Source of the DNA: Microcebus murinus
Lineage: Eukaryota; Chordata; Mammalia; Primates; Cheirogaleidae
Reading direction: 5' to 3'
Assembly: GCF_040939455.1 (NCBI RefSeq)
Contig: NC_134117.1
Coordinates: 68,858,501-68,922,500 of the forward strand
DNA length: 64,000 bases
In this document: in pieces, positions 24,695 through 36,067 of the stretch
How positions within the stretch are numbered: position 1 is the first letter of the stretch
Layout of the letters: every line of letters begins with the position of its first letter
Notes under the pieces: model-generated
The model's database searches: none
Told to the model about the DNA's origin: nothing
What the model saw: the letters and a program-made list of their open reading frames with translations, nothing else
Position numbers and translations under genes: made by a program

Positions 24695-25540
24695 TCTGGA
24701 TATTATACAGAAAACAAACATAAGAAGGCTCTGAATGGCGGAGAGATGAAGTGAGACTGGACAGGGCCCTTGAGACCCGGTGGTGAGTTCCCTGGGCTTT
24801 CTTTTTGCCCTGTATATCTCAGACTGAGCACTAGAAAAATCAGCAACCTGGAAATACCAAAGGGAATAGACAAAAGAGCTCCAAGAAAAGCTGCTTTTTG
24901 TACCTAAAGGACCAGGAAAGGGGCAGCCTAACAAGACAGATAATATAGACAATAACTACTCTACTCTAGCTAAATGCCACAGAAAAACTGTGGCTACGCT
25001 CTCACTCGCATCAACAAAGTGGGGAACTTTGCCTTCCACTCTTGCCTGGATGTGACAAGGTGTACCTTTGCTCTCTGGCTGGCTGAGGTGATAATGGAGA
25101 AAACTGAGTGGGAGTTGGAGCTTTCTTCCCCACCCCCTGTAAAGAGGCTTTCCCATCCCCATAGCTTCAGCGGAGGCCACTTGGGAATCCTGGACTTCCA
25201 CTTCAAGCCAGTGGCAAGGCAACTCCTTCCTTTCCCTTCAGGGGCTGTCAAAAGACACTGAGTGGGAGGCTGAGATAACCACACCACACAGAGGCACTGC
25301 TGTCTCAGCAGAGGCCACACAGAGAATGGTAACAAGACATCCCTGTCTTCCTGTCCAGGGCAGTGTCAGCAGAACCCTAGTGGGAGGACTGGGGTCCCCT
25401 TCTCTACAACAGTAGCAGGGCTCCCTCTCCAGAGGGCCGTGAAATCAGGAATCCAGATCTTCCCACCCAACCTATCAGTCATGAAGTAGCACCTTCCCAG
25501 CCCTGCTGGGGCAGTGTCAAAGGAGCTGTGGTAAAACATG
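24695..25540 (+). mobile_element. 5' leader of a second L1, GC-richer
   Basis: This is a non-coding GC-richer segment between the end of one L1 and the ORF1 relic of the next. Text such as gtgggaggctgagataacc, ggtcttcttcccacc-like words and ggtttaaataaaatccaaag leads directly into the ORF1 start region, as in L1M leaders. The assignment is by position and by the last 100 bases; the first 500 bases are inferred. Confidence 0.55.
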
Positions 25541-26965
25541 GTTTAAATAAAATCCAAAGCCTCATAACATAATACTCATATGCCTGGGTTAAATAACAAA
25601 TCATTTATTATACCCCAGGCCAGGAAAGTATCAACTTGAATGAGAAAAGACAATCAACAGATGTCAGCACCCAGATGGCACAGATGTTGGAATTATCTGA
25701 CAAGGCTTTTAAAGCAGCCGTCATAAAAATGCTTCAATGAGCAATTATAAACACATTTGAAACAAATGGAAAATATAAAGTCTCAGCAAATAAATAAAAG
25801 ATATAAAGAAGAATAAAAACAAAACTTTAGAAGCGAAAATACAATAACCAAAATTAAAAATAAATGGATGAGGAGAGAGAAGGAAAAACAATAAATAAAT
25901 GAATAAATAAGTAAATAAAAATGGATGAGTTCAACAACAAAATAGAACAGGAAAAAGAATCAGTGAATTTGTGAAAAGAACAAGACATATTACCCAGTCT
26001 GAATAACAGAATAAAATAGAAATATTAAAGAAGAACAAACCTTTAGGGAGTTCTGAAACTATGACCAAACATTACGCGTGTGATCTAACATGTGTCACAG
26101 AAGGGTAAGAGGAAGAGAGAAGCGCTGAAAAAGTTAGCAAAGAAATAACAGCTGAATGTTTCCCTGATATGGCAAAAGACAAGAACCTATAGATTCAAGA
26201 AGATAAGTGAATCCTAAACAGTATTAACCCAAAGAAATTCATGCCAAGACACATCACAATCAAACTTCAGAAAACTGAAGACAAAGAAAAAAATGTGAAA
26301 GTAGTGAGAGAGAAAGGGCATCTTACTCCCAGGGCTAAAACAACATCAGAAGTCATGAAGGCTGAAAGAAAGTGACACAGCATTTATCAAAGCTGAGATA
26401 AAAGAACTTTTAGTTCCAAATTGTATATCCACTAAAAATAGCCTTCAGGAATAAAGATGGGATAAAGAGGAAATGAAGATATTTCAGACAAAGGAAAACT
26501 ACCTACCCTGAAAAAATGGCTGGAGAAAGTTTTTGAAACAGAAAGGAAATAAGAAAAGCAGGAATCTTAGAACATCAGGAAAAAGGAAAGAACAACAGAA
26601 AAAGCAAAAATATGGGTGAATACAATAGATTTTCCTTCTCTTGTTGAATTTTCTTAACTATGTTTGGTGGTTGAAGCAAAAATTATAAAATTGTTTGATG
26701 TGATTCTCAATGTATGAAGAGAAAACATTTCAAACAATTGTAAAGAGAGAGGGGAAGGGGCCACCCAGGATGCAAGGTCCACGGGAACGTGCACTGGCAA
26801 TGAGACAGCATGTTCTTATACACGCGAATTGCACAAATGCCAATTTCTTGTTTAGATATACACAGCATAGAACCGTTGGATGGGTAAAAGATATACAGGA
26901 CCTGTACTTTCTGTATCATCTTGATATCTTCGTGTAAATTTTTAATTATTTCAAATAAAAAGTTA
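25541..26965 (+). mobile_element. L1M/HAL1-like ORF1 segment with its own tail
   Basis: ORF1 text of an L1M lineage different from the preceding element: cagatgttggaattatctgac, aggcttttaaagcagccgtc, agtctcagcaaataaataaaag, caagacacatcacaatcaaac, and ctccttcaggaatg-like text. After the ORF1 end, tacaatagattttccttctc and gttgaagcaaaaattataaaa follow. The segment finishes with attatttcaaataaaaagtt at about 26943. In-frame stops (for example tga at 25738) show decay. No ORF2 lies between the ORF1 end and the tail-like end, which would fit the ORF1-only HAL1 family. Confidence 0.75.
25880..25925 (+). repeat. (AAAT)n-like microsatellite
   Basis: Units aataaataaatgaataaata run through an ORF1-relic region. 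It is interrupted and short. Confidence 0.75.
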
Positions 26966-27109
26966 GATCCAAAGGGAAAATAGAGGAAGAGAGATGTGCA
27001 CACAGGGAGAGAATACTTTTCCCGTATCTTCAATGATAAGAATATATCACCAAAGACCATACAATTATTTAAATGTTTATGAAGTGTTTTTATAAACAAC
27101 ACCAAACTG

Positions 27110-28872
27110 ATAATTTTAAATATCAGAAGAAATTAATGTATTCCAAGAAATACACAGTTATCCAAAACTGACACACATAAAAATTCAAAATCTAAGTAGT
27201 CCTATATCCGTTTTAAGAAATCAAATCTGAAATTAAAAAATTTCACCTAAAAGAGACTTCAAGACCAGATGGCTTCCCCAGTGAATTCTTCTAAACACTC
27301 AAGAAAGAAATAAACTGATTGTACCCAAAGTCTTTCATAAAGTAGAAAAAGATACATTTCCAATCCGTATTAGGAAGCCAGTAAAACCTTGAAACAAACA
27401 TATGACGAGATTACAAAACAGGGAAAATCTAGGGCAGTCTCTTTTATGAACTAGGCATAAATATGCTAAAGAAAACATCAGTAAATGAAATCTAGTTATA
27501 AATTCACAAGCTGATTCCAAAATGTATGTAGGAAGATGACTATGGGCCAAGAATAGTAGAGGCAGTCATGGAGAAGAAGACCAGAAGAATGAAGAACATG
27601 AAGAATACTGCCAGACATTAAGACATTTTAAAACTATAGACATTAAGGCTGCGTGTTATTAGCACAAGGAGAGAGTAAAAGATTAAATAGGCAGAACAGA
27701 GAAACCCTAACTGTCCAAACATGTAAAGGAGCTTGACTTACAAAAAAAGTTGACATTGTAAGTGCTCTGTAAAAAAGATAGTATTTCCAAAAATCCAAGT
27801 AGAGTCAATTTGATATTTACATGGAATATGTTATAAATGCATCTTGATCCTTACCGTATATCATAGGTATTGCATCAAGTTTAGAACTAAACATGACCTA
27901 AACATTTAACTGTGAAACATTGTGATTTCTAGAAGAAAATTAACTTAATCATAAAATTATATTAGAAAATATTTCATCTCTTAAATGCAATGCAAAATTT
28001 TTAATGATACTTTTATTAAAAATTAGCTTTTATTAAAAAAATAGCTTTTTTTAAAAAGCTAAATTGGTCTATGTAATATGATTAAGAATTTCTGCTTATC
28101 AAAACATACCATTAAGATAACAAAGCCACAGTGTCAAGAAGATATTTTATAACCATATATATACACACACATCCATATATGTATATGACAAAGGTCCTAA
28201 ATCCAGAATATATAAAGAACTCTTACATATAAATAAGAAAAAGAATAAAAATTTTAAAAACAGACAAAAGTCTTGAAGAGGCACTTTACCAAAAGGAAAT
28301 TACAATGGATACACACACAAAAAGCTCAATTCCATTAGTCATCAGGAAGTGTAAATGTCGGCCACCCGGGCCATAAACTCCTCCCACATGACTTACATTA
28401 AAAGAACCATGATATCACTTCTATGTGTAACAAAAATGCATATATATGCAAACCAAAAGATAGCTTAAAATATTTATTGTAATATCATCTATAACAAAAA
28501 AACTGGAAACAAAATGCCCATCAATAGCAGAATGAATAAATAAATTACACTAAAATCATACAGTGAAATACTAGATAATAAGAAAGAATTAAACATTGCT
28601 ACATGCTACGATGTGCTTGCATCTCACAGACATAATGTTGAGCACAGGAAGCCAGACACGAAAACACGTATGCTAGCATTCCATTCTACTTGGAACGGGA
28701 GAGAGAAACTGGGAGGGGACATGAGGCTTCTGGGGGCCTGGTGATGCTTCCTTTCTTTATCTTGGTGGTGGTTATGCAGGTGTGTTCACTTTGTGAAAAT
28801 TCAATGAGCTGGACACTTAGGATTTGTACACTTGTAAGTATGATATTTGTCAATAAAAGTTTTCTTTTAAAA
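27110..28872 (+). mobile_element. L1ME-like LINE, ORF2 3' half and 3'UTR
   Basis: ORF2 text near 27255 (caagaccagatggcttcccc, gtgaattcttctaaacactc) is followed by decayed sequence. C-terminal text lies near 28200-28640 (cagaatatataaagaactc, aatgcccatcaatagcagaa). The classic 3'UTR end is near 28735-28860 (tggtgatgcttcctttcttt, tgtgttcactttgtgaaaat, tcaataaaagttttc). All frames are broken. It may be the remaining part of an element whose 5' half was lost. Confidence 0.8.
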
Positions 28873-29690
28873 GCATAGCAAGAATCAGAGAAAATATGGA
28901 TTGACAGCATTTCATCCAAAAGCTGAAAGCCCAGTGGAGAAAGAGCGATTAGTTTCACAGAGGCACATGCACACAGACAGCACAAGTCTTTCAGGTCTCA
29001 GGTAGTGTGTGGAAGTGCATGTCTTTCAGAACACGAGCTGAATCCTGGGATGGTGTCTTCCAAGCTCCAGCTCAACTGCAAATGGTCCCCAGCTCACGAT
29101 GGGTTTCTCAGGGTGCTAAGCACATTTTCAACTTACCGTATCTTCAACTCACGGTGCATGCGTTGGGCCTGTACACCTGAGCCTTGCAACTTCCTGTTCA
29201 GTTTTCTGAGAAGAAAGTAACTCGGTTCATCAAATAGATGGAACCCTTTCCAACATCACAGAGAGGAGCTGACAGCTAATTAGTTTCTTTTTTTCTTCTC
29301 CCTTTTAAGCTGTATGAGGAGGGCAGGCTTTTCCGTTGTTCTGCATGAAAAACATGGCACCACCATCAACCCACCAGACACAGTGCCTTGTGTGCAAATG
29401 AAATTGCTTATCTTAAGTCAATTTGATGAAAATCTTGGTTAAAAATAGCCTTTCTACCATCCCTCTTTGTGCTCAGGGCCTTGGAGGCATCACCGGGCCG
29501 TACTATGGTGGTTAAACTTAACGACCCTGGGCGGTGGGGTGCTGGCCGGCAGCTCCTGGTGCAACGCAGACCCGCATGGGGGTGAGGTGGAAGACTGGGC
29601 CAAAGCTCTGCTCTCCAGTCTGGAAACCACGGTCAGGATGACCCGGGGGCCTCCTGGTCCAGCTGTCACCTGTGATTTGTTGTAACGACT
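28873..29690. other. Mostly single-copy sequence; possible DNA-transposon scrap
   Basis: Near 29075-29165, tggtccccagctcacgatgg with ttttcaacttaccgtatct resembles a MER-type DNA transposon terminal region (tggtccccgacttacgatgg ... ttttcgacttacgat). The rest is unrecognised. The 29467-29685 frame (72 codons) has no family resemblance. Confidence 0.4.
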
Positions 29691-29694
29691 TATG

Positions 29695-29885
29695 AGTTTA
29701 AATGCTGGAGTCTGACTCTCTGGTCCTGAAGATTGATTCGGTGGCTTAGGGCTCATGATCTTGAGCTTGTTCCTGAACTTCCTTGTCTGTATTCTTGCCT
29801 ATAAAATGGGAAAACACACTGTTATAAGAATTTAAAAGGTTTAATACCTGAAAGTGTCTCTTAAAGACATCTGTTAACATATACT
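29695..29885 (+). repeat. MIR SINE
   Basis: The order follows MIR on the plus strand: tggagtctgactctctggtc, cttgagcttgttcctgaact, tccttgtctgtattcttgcc, tataaaatgggaaaacacac, aagaatttaaaaggtttaat. Confidence 0.7.
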
Positions 29886-31355
29886 GCCCCTGAACAAGTT
29901 CTCATCCTCCACGTTGGTAACAAAGGCATATAAATAACAAAGAATGAATTAATTCCAAACCCCTGAGGCTGTAGGAAACTTAACCCAGTGTCACTGCTGC
30001 TGAAGCATTATCACCCTCTTCAGAGGTGGCAAGTCTCTCTGGAACTGCTTAATCTTGGGGCAAAGACCAAGATTGTTAACAGAGTCTACAAGTTCCTGCA
30101 CTGGGCAGGGGCCGTGGGGGACATGGGCAAGGGTCATGGGCCAGGAGATGAGCATCTCTTCTTACCCGACTGTCCCCAACTGCCCCTGGACTGACCGGCT
30201 TCAAGGGTCTGGTCCAGGGCTGACCCAGGTCTGGCCTGGTTTTGCGTGGTTTGGGACCCTGTGACTCTGTGAGGGGTAGGGTTGGCCTCATAGGGGATCA
30301 GCTGGTTCCACCCTCGGCATTCTCGTGTGCCGTTGTCGCCAGGTTACAAGGAAGGAAACTGAGCTTCACAGTGGTCAGTAGCTTAGCCAGTGAAGGGCAG
30401 GACTGGGCAAGTCTAAAGCCAGTGTTTGTTCCACACTCTGCCCTGCCCAGGCATCGGGGCGGAAGACCGGCTGAAACCTTCCTTAGCCCAGCCCTCCTCT
30501 CCCGCCTTCCCTCACACTTCCCGCATTCCTTAGAAAGACTGCTGTGTGAGGGGTTAAACTATCCTGAAGATCTCGTCTCCACCTGACAAAACCTGTGGTG
30601 CTGCTCAAAGGATTTATACGGGTGCGGGCTGTGGGCAGCCTCGCCTCCCCTACAGCTATAATGTTCAGGCCTGGTGTTAATAAGTCCCGGGATGGGACAC
30701 AGCCCCACAGTGGCTGGGGTCAAGGCTACATCCTCATCCTCACCGGGAACATTGCAAAATGTTGTTCCACTGATTATGCTGGGTCAGAAAGCTCTGCTTC
30801 CTGGTCAGCAAAATAGCTGTGGGGGTCTGCTGGTGCGGGCAGGCGATGCCACAGCCTGCAGGCAGAGAGCACAAATGCAGCCTCGTGGCAGGGCCCCTCC
30901 CCGAGAAGGGGTAGAGAAGCACCGAGTCCCAGAACAGGTTCACCTGCTTCTCTCCACACCATGGCCCTAGGGAATCTGCTCTGATGGTCTAGCTAGTGAA
31001 TTCTGGCCCAGATTCCCAACATCTGCCCAGCAGGGCCTCCAGCTACCAGTCAGATGGGAACTTAAAAGGCTACGTGAGCTCCAGGTAAACAAAGCAAGAG
31101 TTGAGGTAACAGCAAAACTCAGACAAATATTTGCCCTAGGAACCACCTTTGAACTGTCCCCTGTGGTGCAGGTCCTGGTTTGCTAGCAGAGCCTGGCCTC
31201 TGCAGCCCCACCCTCTGCTCAGAGTTTTGAGATCATACATAGTATTGCAGAGGTTTCCACAGGCTCAGTGGGAGTCAATAAGCGATCCTGGCAGACCAAA
31301 GCATGCTATTTCAGGCTCCTCTACAGAAAGCCCAGCCTGGCTCTTGTGCAGGCTG
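29886..31355. other. Single-copy sequence with one weak MIR; no gene recognised
   Basis: A reversed MIR piece is likely near 30335-30445 (gaaggaaactgagcttcaca, agtgaagggcaggactgggc). Nothing else is identifiable. Frames on both strands stay under about 115 codons. Confidence 0.45.

Positions 31356-31358
<3 letters not shown>

Positions 31359-31404
<46 letters not shown>
31359..31404. repeat. (AT)23 microsatellite
   Basis: 46 uninterrupted bases of alternating A and T, self-complementary and able to extrude a cruciform. It lies exactly at the 3' (tail) end of a reverse-oriented L1 fragment, so it probably grew from the tail. Confidence 0.98.
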
Positions 31405-31407
<3 letters not shown>

Positions 31408-31580
31408 TTATCTTGCTTATATTTATTTATTTTATTTCGGCATATTATGGGGGTACAGATTTTAAGGGTTTAATAAATGCCCTTCCCCCCCTCCCCCCAC
31501 AAATCTGAGTTTCCAGCATGACCATCCCTCAGATGGTGCACATCTCACTCATTATGTATGCATATAGTTTTGTCTCTGCC
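31405..31580 (-). mobile_element. Short strepsirrhine L1 3' end, reverse orientation
   Basis: Text tttatttcggcatattatgg, gggtacagattttaagg and ccctcagatggtgcacatct parallels the start of the longer reversed L1 at 33190 (tttatttcagcatattacag, ggggtacaaatgtttagg, cagatggtgcacacc). It is a heavily 5'-truncated insertion of about 175 bases. Confidence 0.8.
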
Positions 31581-31804
31581 GCTCCGGATGAAGCACACCT
31601 AGATACTTTAGTTCTGGCACCCATGCTTTAGGAAGGACATAAAAAACTGAAGAATGGCCCAAGAACATCTTGAACCATAAGACAGATCAAACAGATGAGT
31701 TAACTTAAAAAATAACCCATCTCCTGGGCCCGTGACTTCCTGGTGCCTTTTCTATGGCTGATAGGAAATGATCTTGATGCTCAGAAGGTGTGGGTTTATT
31801 ATTA

Positions 31805-31930
31805 AGACTGTAAGTAAGAAGAAGAGGGACGATATGAGAAGAAGAAAGGAGAAGGAAGAGGAAGAGATGGAGATAGAGGAGGTAGAGGAAGAGGAGGAAG
31901 AAGGGAGGGAGAGGAGGAGAAGATGGAAAA
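31805..31930 (+). repeat. Polypurine (GA) tract
   Basis: About 120 bases almost free of pyrimidines on the plus strand (gaagaaaggagaaggaagag, gaggaggtagaggaagagg). The corresponding Glu/Arg-rich frame is a by-product of composition. Confidence 0.9.
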
Positions 31931-31931
31931 T

Positions 31932-32150
31932 AGAATTTATATTTACCAAGTGCTCACTGTATACTAACAACTTTGCATGGATAACCTTATTCAATCATCA
32001 AAACAATCTTTTAAGGTGGGCACTAACATTTCTCAGTTTTCAGATGAGAAACTCAGGCCTGGAGAGGTTTGCTAACTTCCCCACGTTCATGCAGCCAGGA
32101 ATGGTGGGGCTCAAACTGGCCCAGGCAAGACAGTGTGACTCCAGAGCTCC
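31932..32150 (-). repeat. MIR SINE, reverse orientation
   Basis: Good order: taccaagtgctcactgtat, accttattcaatcatcaaaac, ggtgggcactaacatttctc, cagatgagaaactcaggcc, gaatggtggggctcaaactg. It is a nearly complete element. Confidence 0.85.
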
Positions 32151-32812
32151 CTGCTCTGTGCCTGTGCTCGTGTTCTGTGTCCACACAGGATGCCCTGTCA
32201 GATGGGTCCATCAGCCTACACGGGTGTGTCCATACTGGACGAATGCCCAGTCAGGAACATAGAGACCCCTTTAACTTCTAGCCTATAGTGAAAAGGGGAA
32301 GGCCTAGTACCGAGAACCCTCAGCTAATGGGATTTTTATTCACTGAGGATTTTCTTAGAAAACTAAACTTCCAAGATAGTTCATAAGGCTAAAGACACTA
32401 AATTAAATCTTTAACTTCTGAACTGCTAGGCCCTATCCCAAAGAAATTTGAAATTATATTCAGAATTATATCCCCAAAGCCCCCACCAAACAGTCTAATC
32501 ATTAGAGTAACTTGGGGAGTCTGAACCTTGAGTCAAGATTCCAAAGGGTTCCACCACCGGTTCTGGCAATAATTGGGCAGGCGGCCTTGGAGGGGCCACT
32601 TTATGTCTTTCGGTCCTCTTGTCTATACAGGGGAGGTTTAGGCTCCCTGTACCCTGTAAAGAAAGAAGATAAGTACATTTCAGCAAATGTTGAAACTGAA
32701 AGAATGGTCACGTCACCATCCTAAATCGCCAACTGACTTGGGTGCGGTGAAGGAAAGAGGTGATCTTGGCACAGGCCACGGAGGGACCTGCCTCAGACTG
32801 GTTTTGGGGCAA
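32151..32812. other. Single-copy sequence, no gene recognised
   Basis: No exon or clear repeat. Near 32495-32560 the words attagagtaacttggggag vaguely suggest a MER5-type element, not enough to call. Confidence 0.4.
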
Positions 32813-32814
32813 AT

Positions 32815-32995
32815 TAGGGGGGACGCTCAGAGAGAGTGATGTTCCAGCTGAAACTGGAGGGGCAGGTGATGGTAGGCAGAGATTCTAGCCAGAAAGAATA
32901 GCAAGAACGAGGCCCAGAGGCAGAAGGGAAATGGCTGTATATTTGGTCATGGGAACTGGGGCTTGTTGAGAATTGGGCCTGGACTTCAGGTATGA
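32815..32995 (-). repeat. L2 LINE fragment, reverse orientation
   Basis: Reversed L2 words in order: gagagtgatgttccagctgaaac, agccagaaagaatagcaag, cgaggcccagaggcagaagg (compare gtgacatttgagctgagac, aacagcaagtgcaaaggccc). Confidence 0.6.
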
Positions 32996-33099
32996 ACCAA
33001 GGCAATACCAGGCAAGCCAGGGACAACCGACATCCTGATCACCACCTGTGTTAGCATGCTTGGTTTTCATCCTCAGAGAGATGTAGGGTCCCAGACAGC

Positions 33100-33185
33100 C
33101 TTCTTTATTTAGTTATTTATTTCTTTATGGATTTATTCATAGATTTTTTAGATTTATAAGCTTATTCTTATTTATTTTAATTTTT
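33100..33185. repeat. AT-rich (TTTA)n-like tract
   Basis: ttatttagttatttatttct and similar words adjoin the tail end of the reversed L1 beginning near 33186. It is probably the degenerated tail. Confidence 0.75.
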
Positions 33186-35125
33186 TTATTTCAGCATATT
33201 ACAGGGGTACAAATGTTTAGGTGATCTATATTGCCCTTGCTCCACTCGAGTCAGAGCTTCAAGCATGTTCATCCCCCAGATGGTGCACACCACACCCATT
33301 AGGTATATATATATACCCATCCCCTCCACCCCCCATCTGCCCGACACCCAGTGAGTGTTATTACTATATATGCACTTAAGTGTTGACCAGTTAATACCAA
33401 TTTGATGGTGAGTACATGTGGTGCTTGTGTTTCCGTTATTGGGATACTTTGCTTAGTAGAATGGGTTCCAGCTCTATCGAAGATAATACAAGAGGTGCTA
33501 TATCACCATTATTTTGTGGTTGAGTAGAACTCCATGGTATACATATACCACATTTTATTAATCCATTCGTGTATTGATGGGCACTTGGCTTGTTTCCACA
33601 TTTTTCCAGTTGTGAGTTGTGTTGCTATAAACGTTCAAGAACAGATGTCTTTTTTATAGAATGACTTTTGTTCTTTTGGGTAGATGCTCAGTAATGGGAT
33701 TGCTGGATCAAATAGTACTTCTACTTGTAGCTCTTTCAGGTATCTCTGTATTACTTTCCACAGAGACTGTACTAGTTTGCAGTCTTACCAACAGTGTATG
33801 AGTGTCCCTATCTCTCCACATCCATGCTAACATTTATTGTTTTGGGACTTTTTGATAAAGGCCATTCTCATTGGAGATAAGTGATATCTCATTGGGGTTT
33901 TTGATTTGCATTTTCCTAATGATTAGAGATGTTGAGCATTTTTTCATATGTTTATTAGCCATTAGTCTATCTTCTTTTGAAAAGTTTCTGTTCATGTCCT
34001 TTGCCCATTTATTGATGGGGTTGTTTGGTTTTTTTTCTTGCTGATTTTCCTGAGTTCTATATAGATTCTTGTTATCAGCCCTTTATCAGATGTGTAACAT
34101 GTGAATATTTTCTTTCATTCTGTAAGTTGTGTGTTTCCTCTCATGAGAGTTTCCTTGACTGTGCAAAAGCTTTTTAGTTTGATCAGGTCCCATTTATTTA
34201 TTTTTGTGGTTGCTGTGATTGCCTTTGAGGTCTTCTTCATAAATTCTTTGCTTAGGCCGATGTCTATACGAGATTTTACAATATTTTCTTCTAGAATTCT
34301 TGTAGTTTCACACCTTAGGTTTAAGTCTGTTATCCACTGTGAGTTGATTTTTGTGAGCTGTGAAAGGTGTGGATTCTGTTTCAGTCTTCTATGTGTGGCT
34401 ATCCAGTTTTTCCAGCACCATTTATTGAATAAGGATTATTTTTCCCAGTGTATGTTTTTGTCTGCTTTGTCAAAGATTAGGTGGCTATATGAGAATGGTT
34501 TTATATCTGGAATCTCAATTCTATTTCATCCATCTATGTCTCTGTTCTTGTACCAATACCATGCTGTTTAAGTTACTATAGCATTGTAGTATAGCTTGAA
34601 GTCTGATAAATTGATGCCTCCCAATTCATTCTTTTTGCTTAAGATTGATTTTGCTATATGGGGTCTTCTCTGGTTCCATACAAAGCATAGAATTATTTTT
34701 TCTAGATCTGTGAAAAATGATGTTGATATTTTAATAGCAATTTCATTGAATATGTAAATCACTTTGGGTAGTATAGACATTTTAACAACCTTGATTCTGC
34801 CAACCCATGAGCATGGTATGGTTTTTCACCTGTTTGTGTCCTCTGCTATTTCATTCCTCAGTGTTTCATAGTTCTCCCTGTAGAGGTCTTTTAACTCCTT
34901 AGTTAAATATATTCCTAGGTATTTTACTTTCTTTCTTGCTATTGTGGGTATTGAGTCTTTGATTTTGTTCTCAGTTTGACTGTTGTAGCATATAGGAATG
35001 CTACTGATCTATGTACATTGATTTTGTAACCTAAGACTTTGCCAAATTTGTTTATCAATTCCAAAGTCTCATGGCAGAATCTTTGGGGTTTCGTAGATAT
35101 AAGATCATATAGTCAGCAAGTGAGG
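33186..35125 (-). mobile_element. Strepsirrhine L1 LINE, 5'-truncated, reverse orientation
   Basis: About 1.9 kb of reversed L1: 3'UTR (tttcagcatattacaggggt) and then ORF2 C-terminal text in perfect reversed order (ctccatggtatacatatacc, ccattcgtgtattgatgggc, aatgggattgctggatca, tgtgcaaaagctttttagt, gccaacccatgagcatggta). It ends within the reverse-transcriptase region near 35120. Its sequence is better preserved than the L1s at 16-29 kb, so it is younger, but in-frame stops are present. No clear target duplication was found. Confidence 0.93.
34568..34780 (-). pseudogene. L1 ORF2 fragment (post-reverse-transcriptase region)
   Basis: A 70-codon open piece begins [19 protein letters not shown] and includes [16 protein letters not shown] and [17 protein letters not shown]. 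These are characteristic of the region just after the L1 reverse-transcriptase core. It is part of the truncated element around it and is not an independent gene. Confidence 0.9.
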
Positions 35126-35627
35126 ACCTGCATTCTCTCACCATAAATATTTGTCACAGCAACGAAGCAGATATTATCTCTAAGGCCAGGTAAATACTGC
35201 AAGAGTCAATCAGAACTGACTTGGAATGAAGAAGAGGTAAACACATAATATGAACAGTGGGACTTGTTAACTTATCCTTAAATACTCACATCTCCCCAAA
35301 TCGAGAAGACCTTTTAAAAACCCTTAAAGCTAAGGTGCTGTCTAGGAGAAGGCATGGCAATTTTACCTTAATGATAGTTGTGGAGGTTAAAAAGACCCAA
35401 GGACAACATAGTGTCTCCTAGGCAGAGGTAGGACCCAGGGGAGAAGCCCTGTTACAAAGGTCTGCATGCATGGACCAGATCTGGGCAGAGCCACCACTGT
35501 AAACCAAGTGGGGCACATGGGACAGGCACGGTGAGTGAGGAAAGAGGGATTAGTGCTTTTAGATATTGGTTCCTCTACAGAATTCAGTGTGGATGAAATA
35601 TGTTTCTTCCTTCTCTGGGCCTCATGG

Positions 35628-35780
35628 AAAGAAAGAAGAAAGGAAGGAAGGATGGAAGGAAAGGTAGGAGGGAATGAAAAAAGGAAGGAGGGAAGGAGAG
35701 AAGGAAGGGTGGGAGGTAGGAAAGGAAGGGTGGAGTGAATAAAGGAAAGGAGGAGGGAAGAAAGCAGGAAGGAATTCCTG
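35628..35780 (+). repeat. GGAA/GAAGG polypurine tract
   Basis: About 150 bases of purines dominated by ggaa and gaagg words with a few thymines (ggatggaagg, ggtaggaggg, gtggag). It is imperfect compared with the array at 43.5 kb. Confidence 0.92.
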
Positions 35781-36047
35781 GCAGGACATGGATGACTGGG
35801 ACTGCCTTGGGAGGGGCTCTGATTTTGGTGGGGATGAGCCCTGAAGACTGCAGTAAATACTGGGGGGTGGAGATATTACCTGAGGGGAAACTTCAGGGCT
35901 TGTCCACGGGGAATTGGGGCCACACATACTTGGCCCTTGTGGGAAGTTCCAGCAGGGTCTTCTGCTGTGGGGGAGTTTCCTGGGCATTCAAATCCCTGGA
36001 AAGATCCATCATTTCCTTGGGACAGGAGACCCTCCTGGGGCCAAGCT

Positions 36048-36067
36048 GGGGGCGGGGGGGGGGGGGG
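36048..36067 (+). repeat. Poly-G tract
   Basis: Five Gs, one C, then fourteen Gs (36054-36067). It is able to form a G-quadruplex and is an error-prone assembly site. Confidence 0.9.

Noticed and set aside
32490..32575. Possible MER5-type DNA transposon
   Set aside because: Only one short word (attagagtaacttggggag) is reminiscent; no terminal repeats or target duplication are seen.
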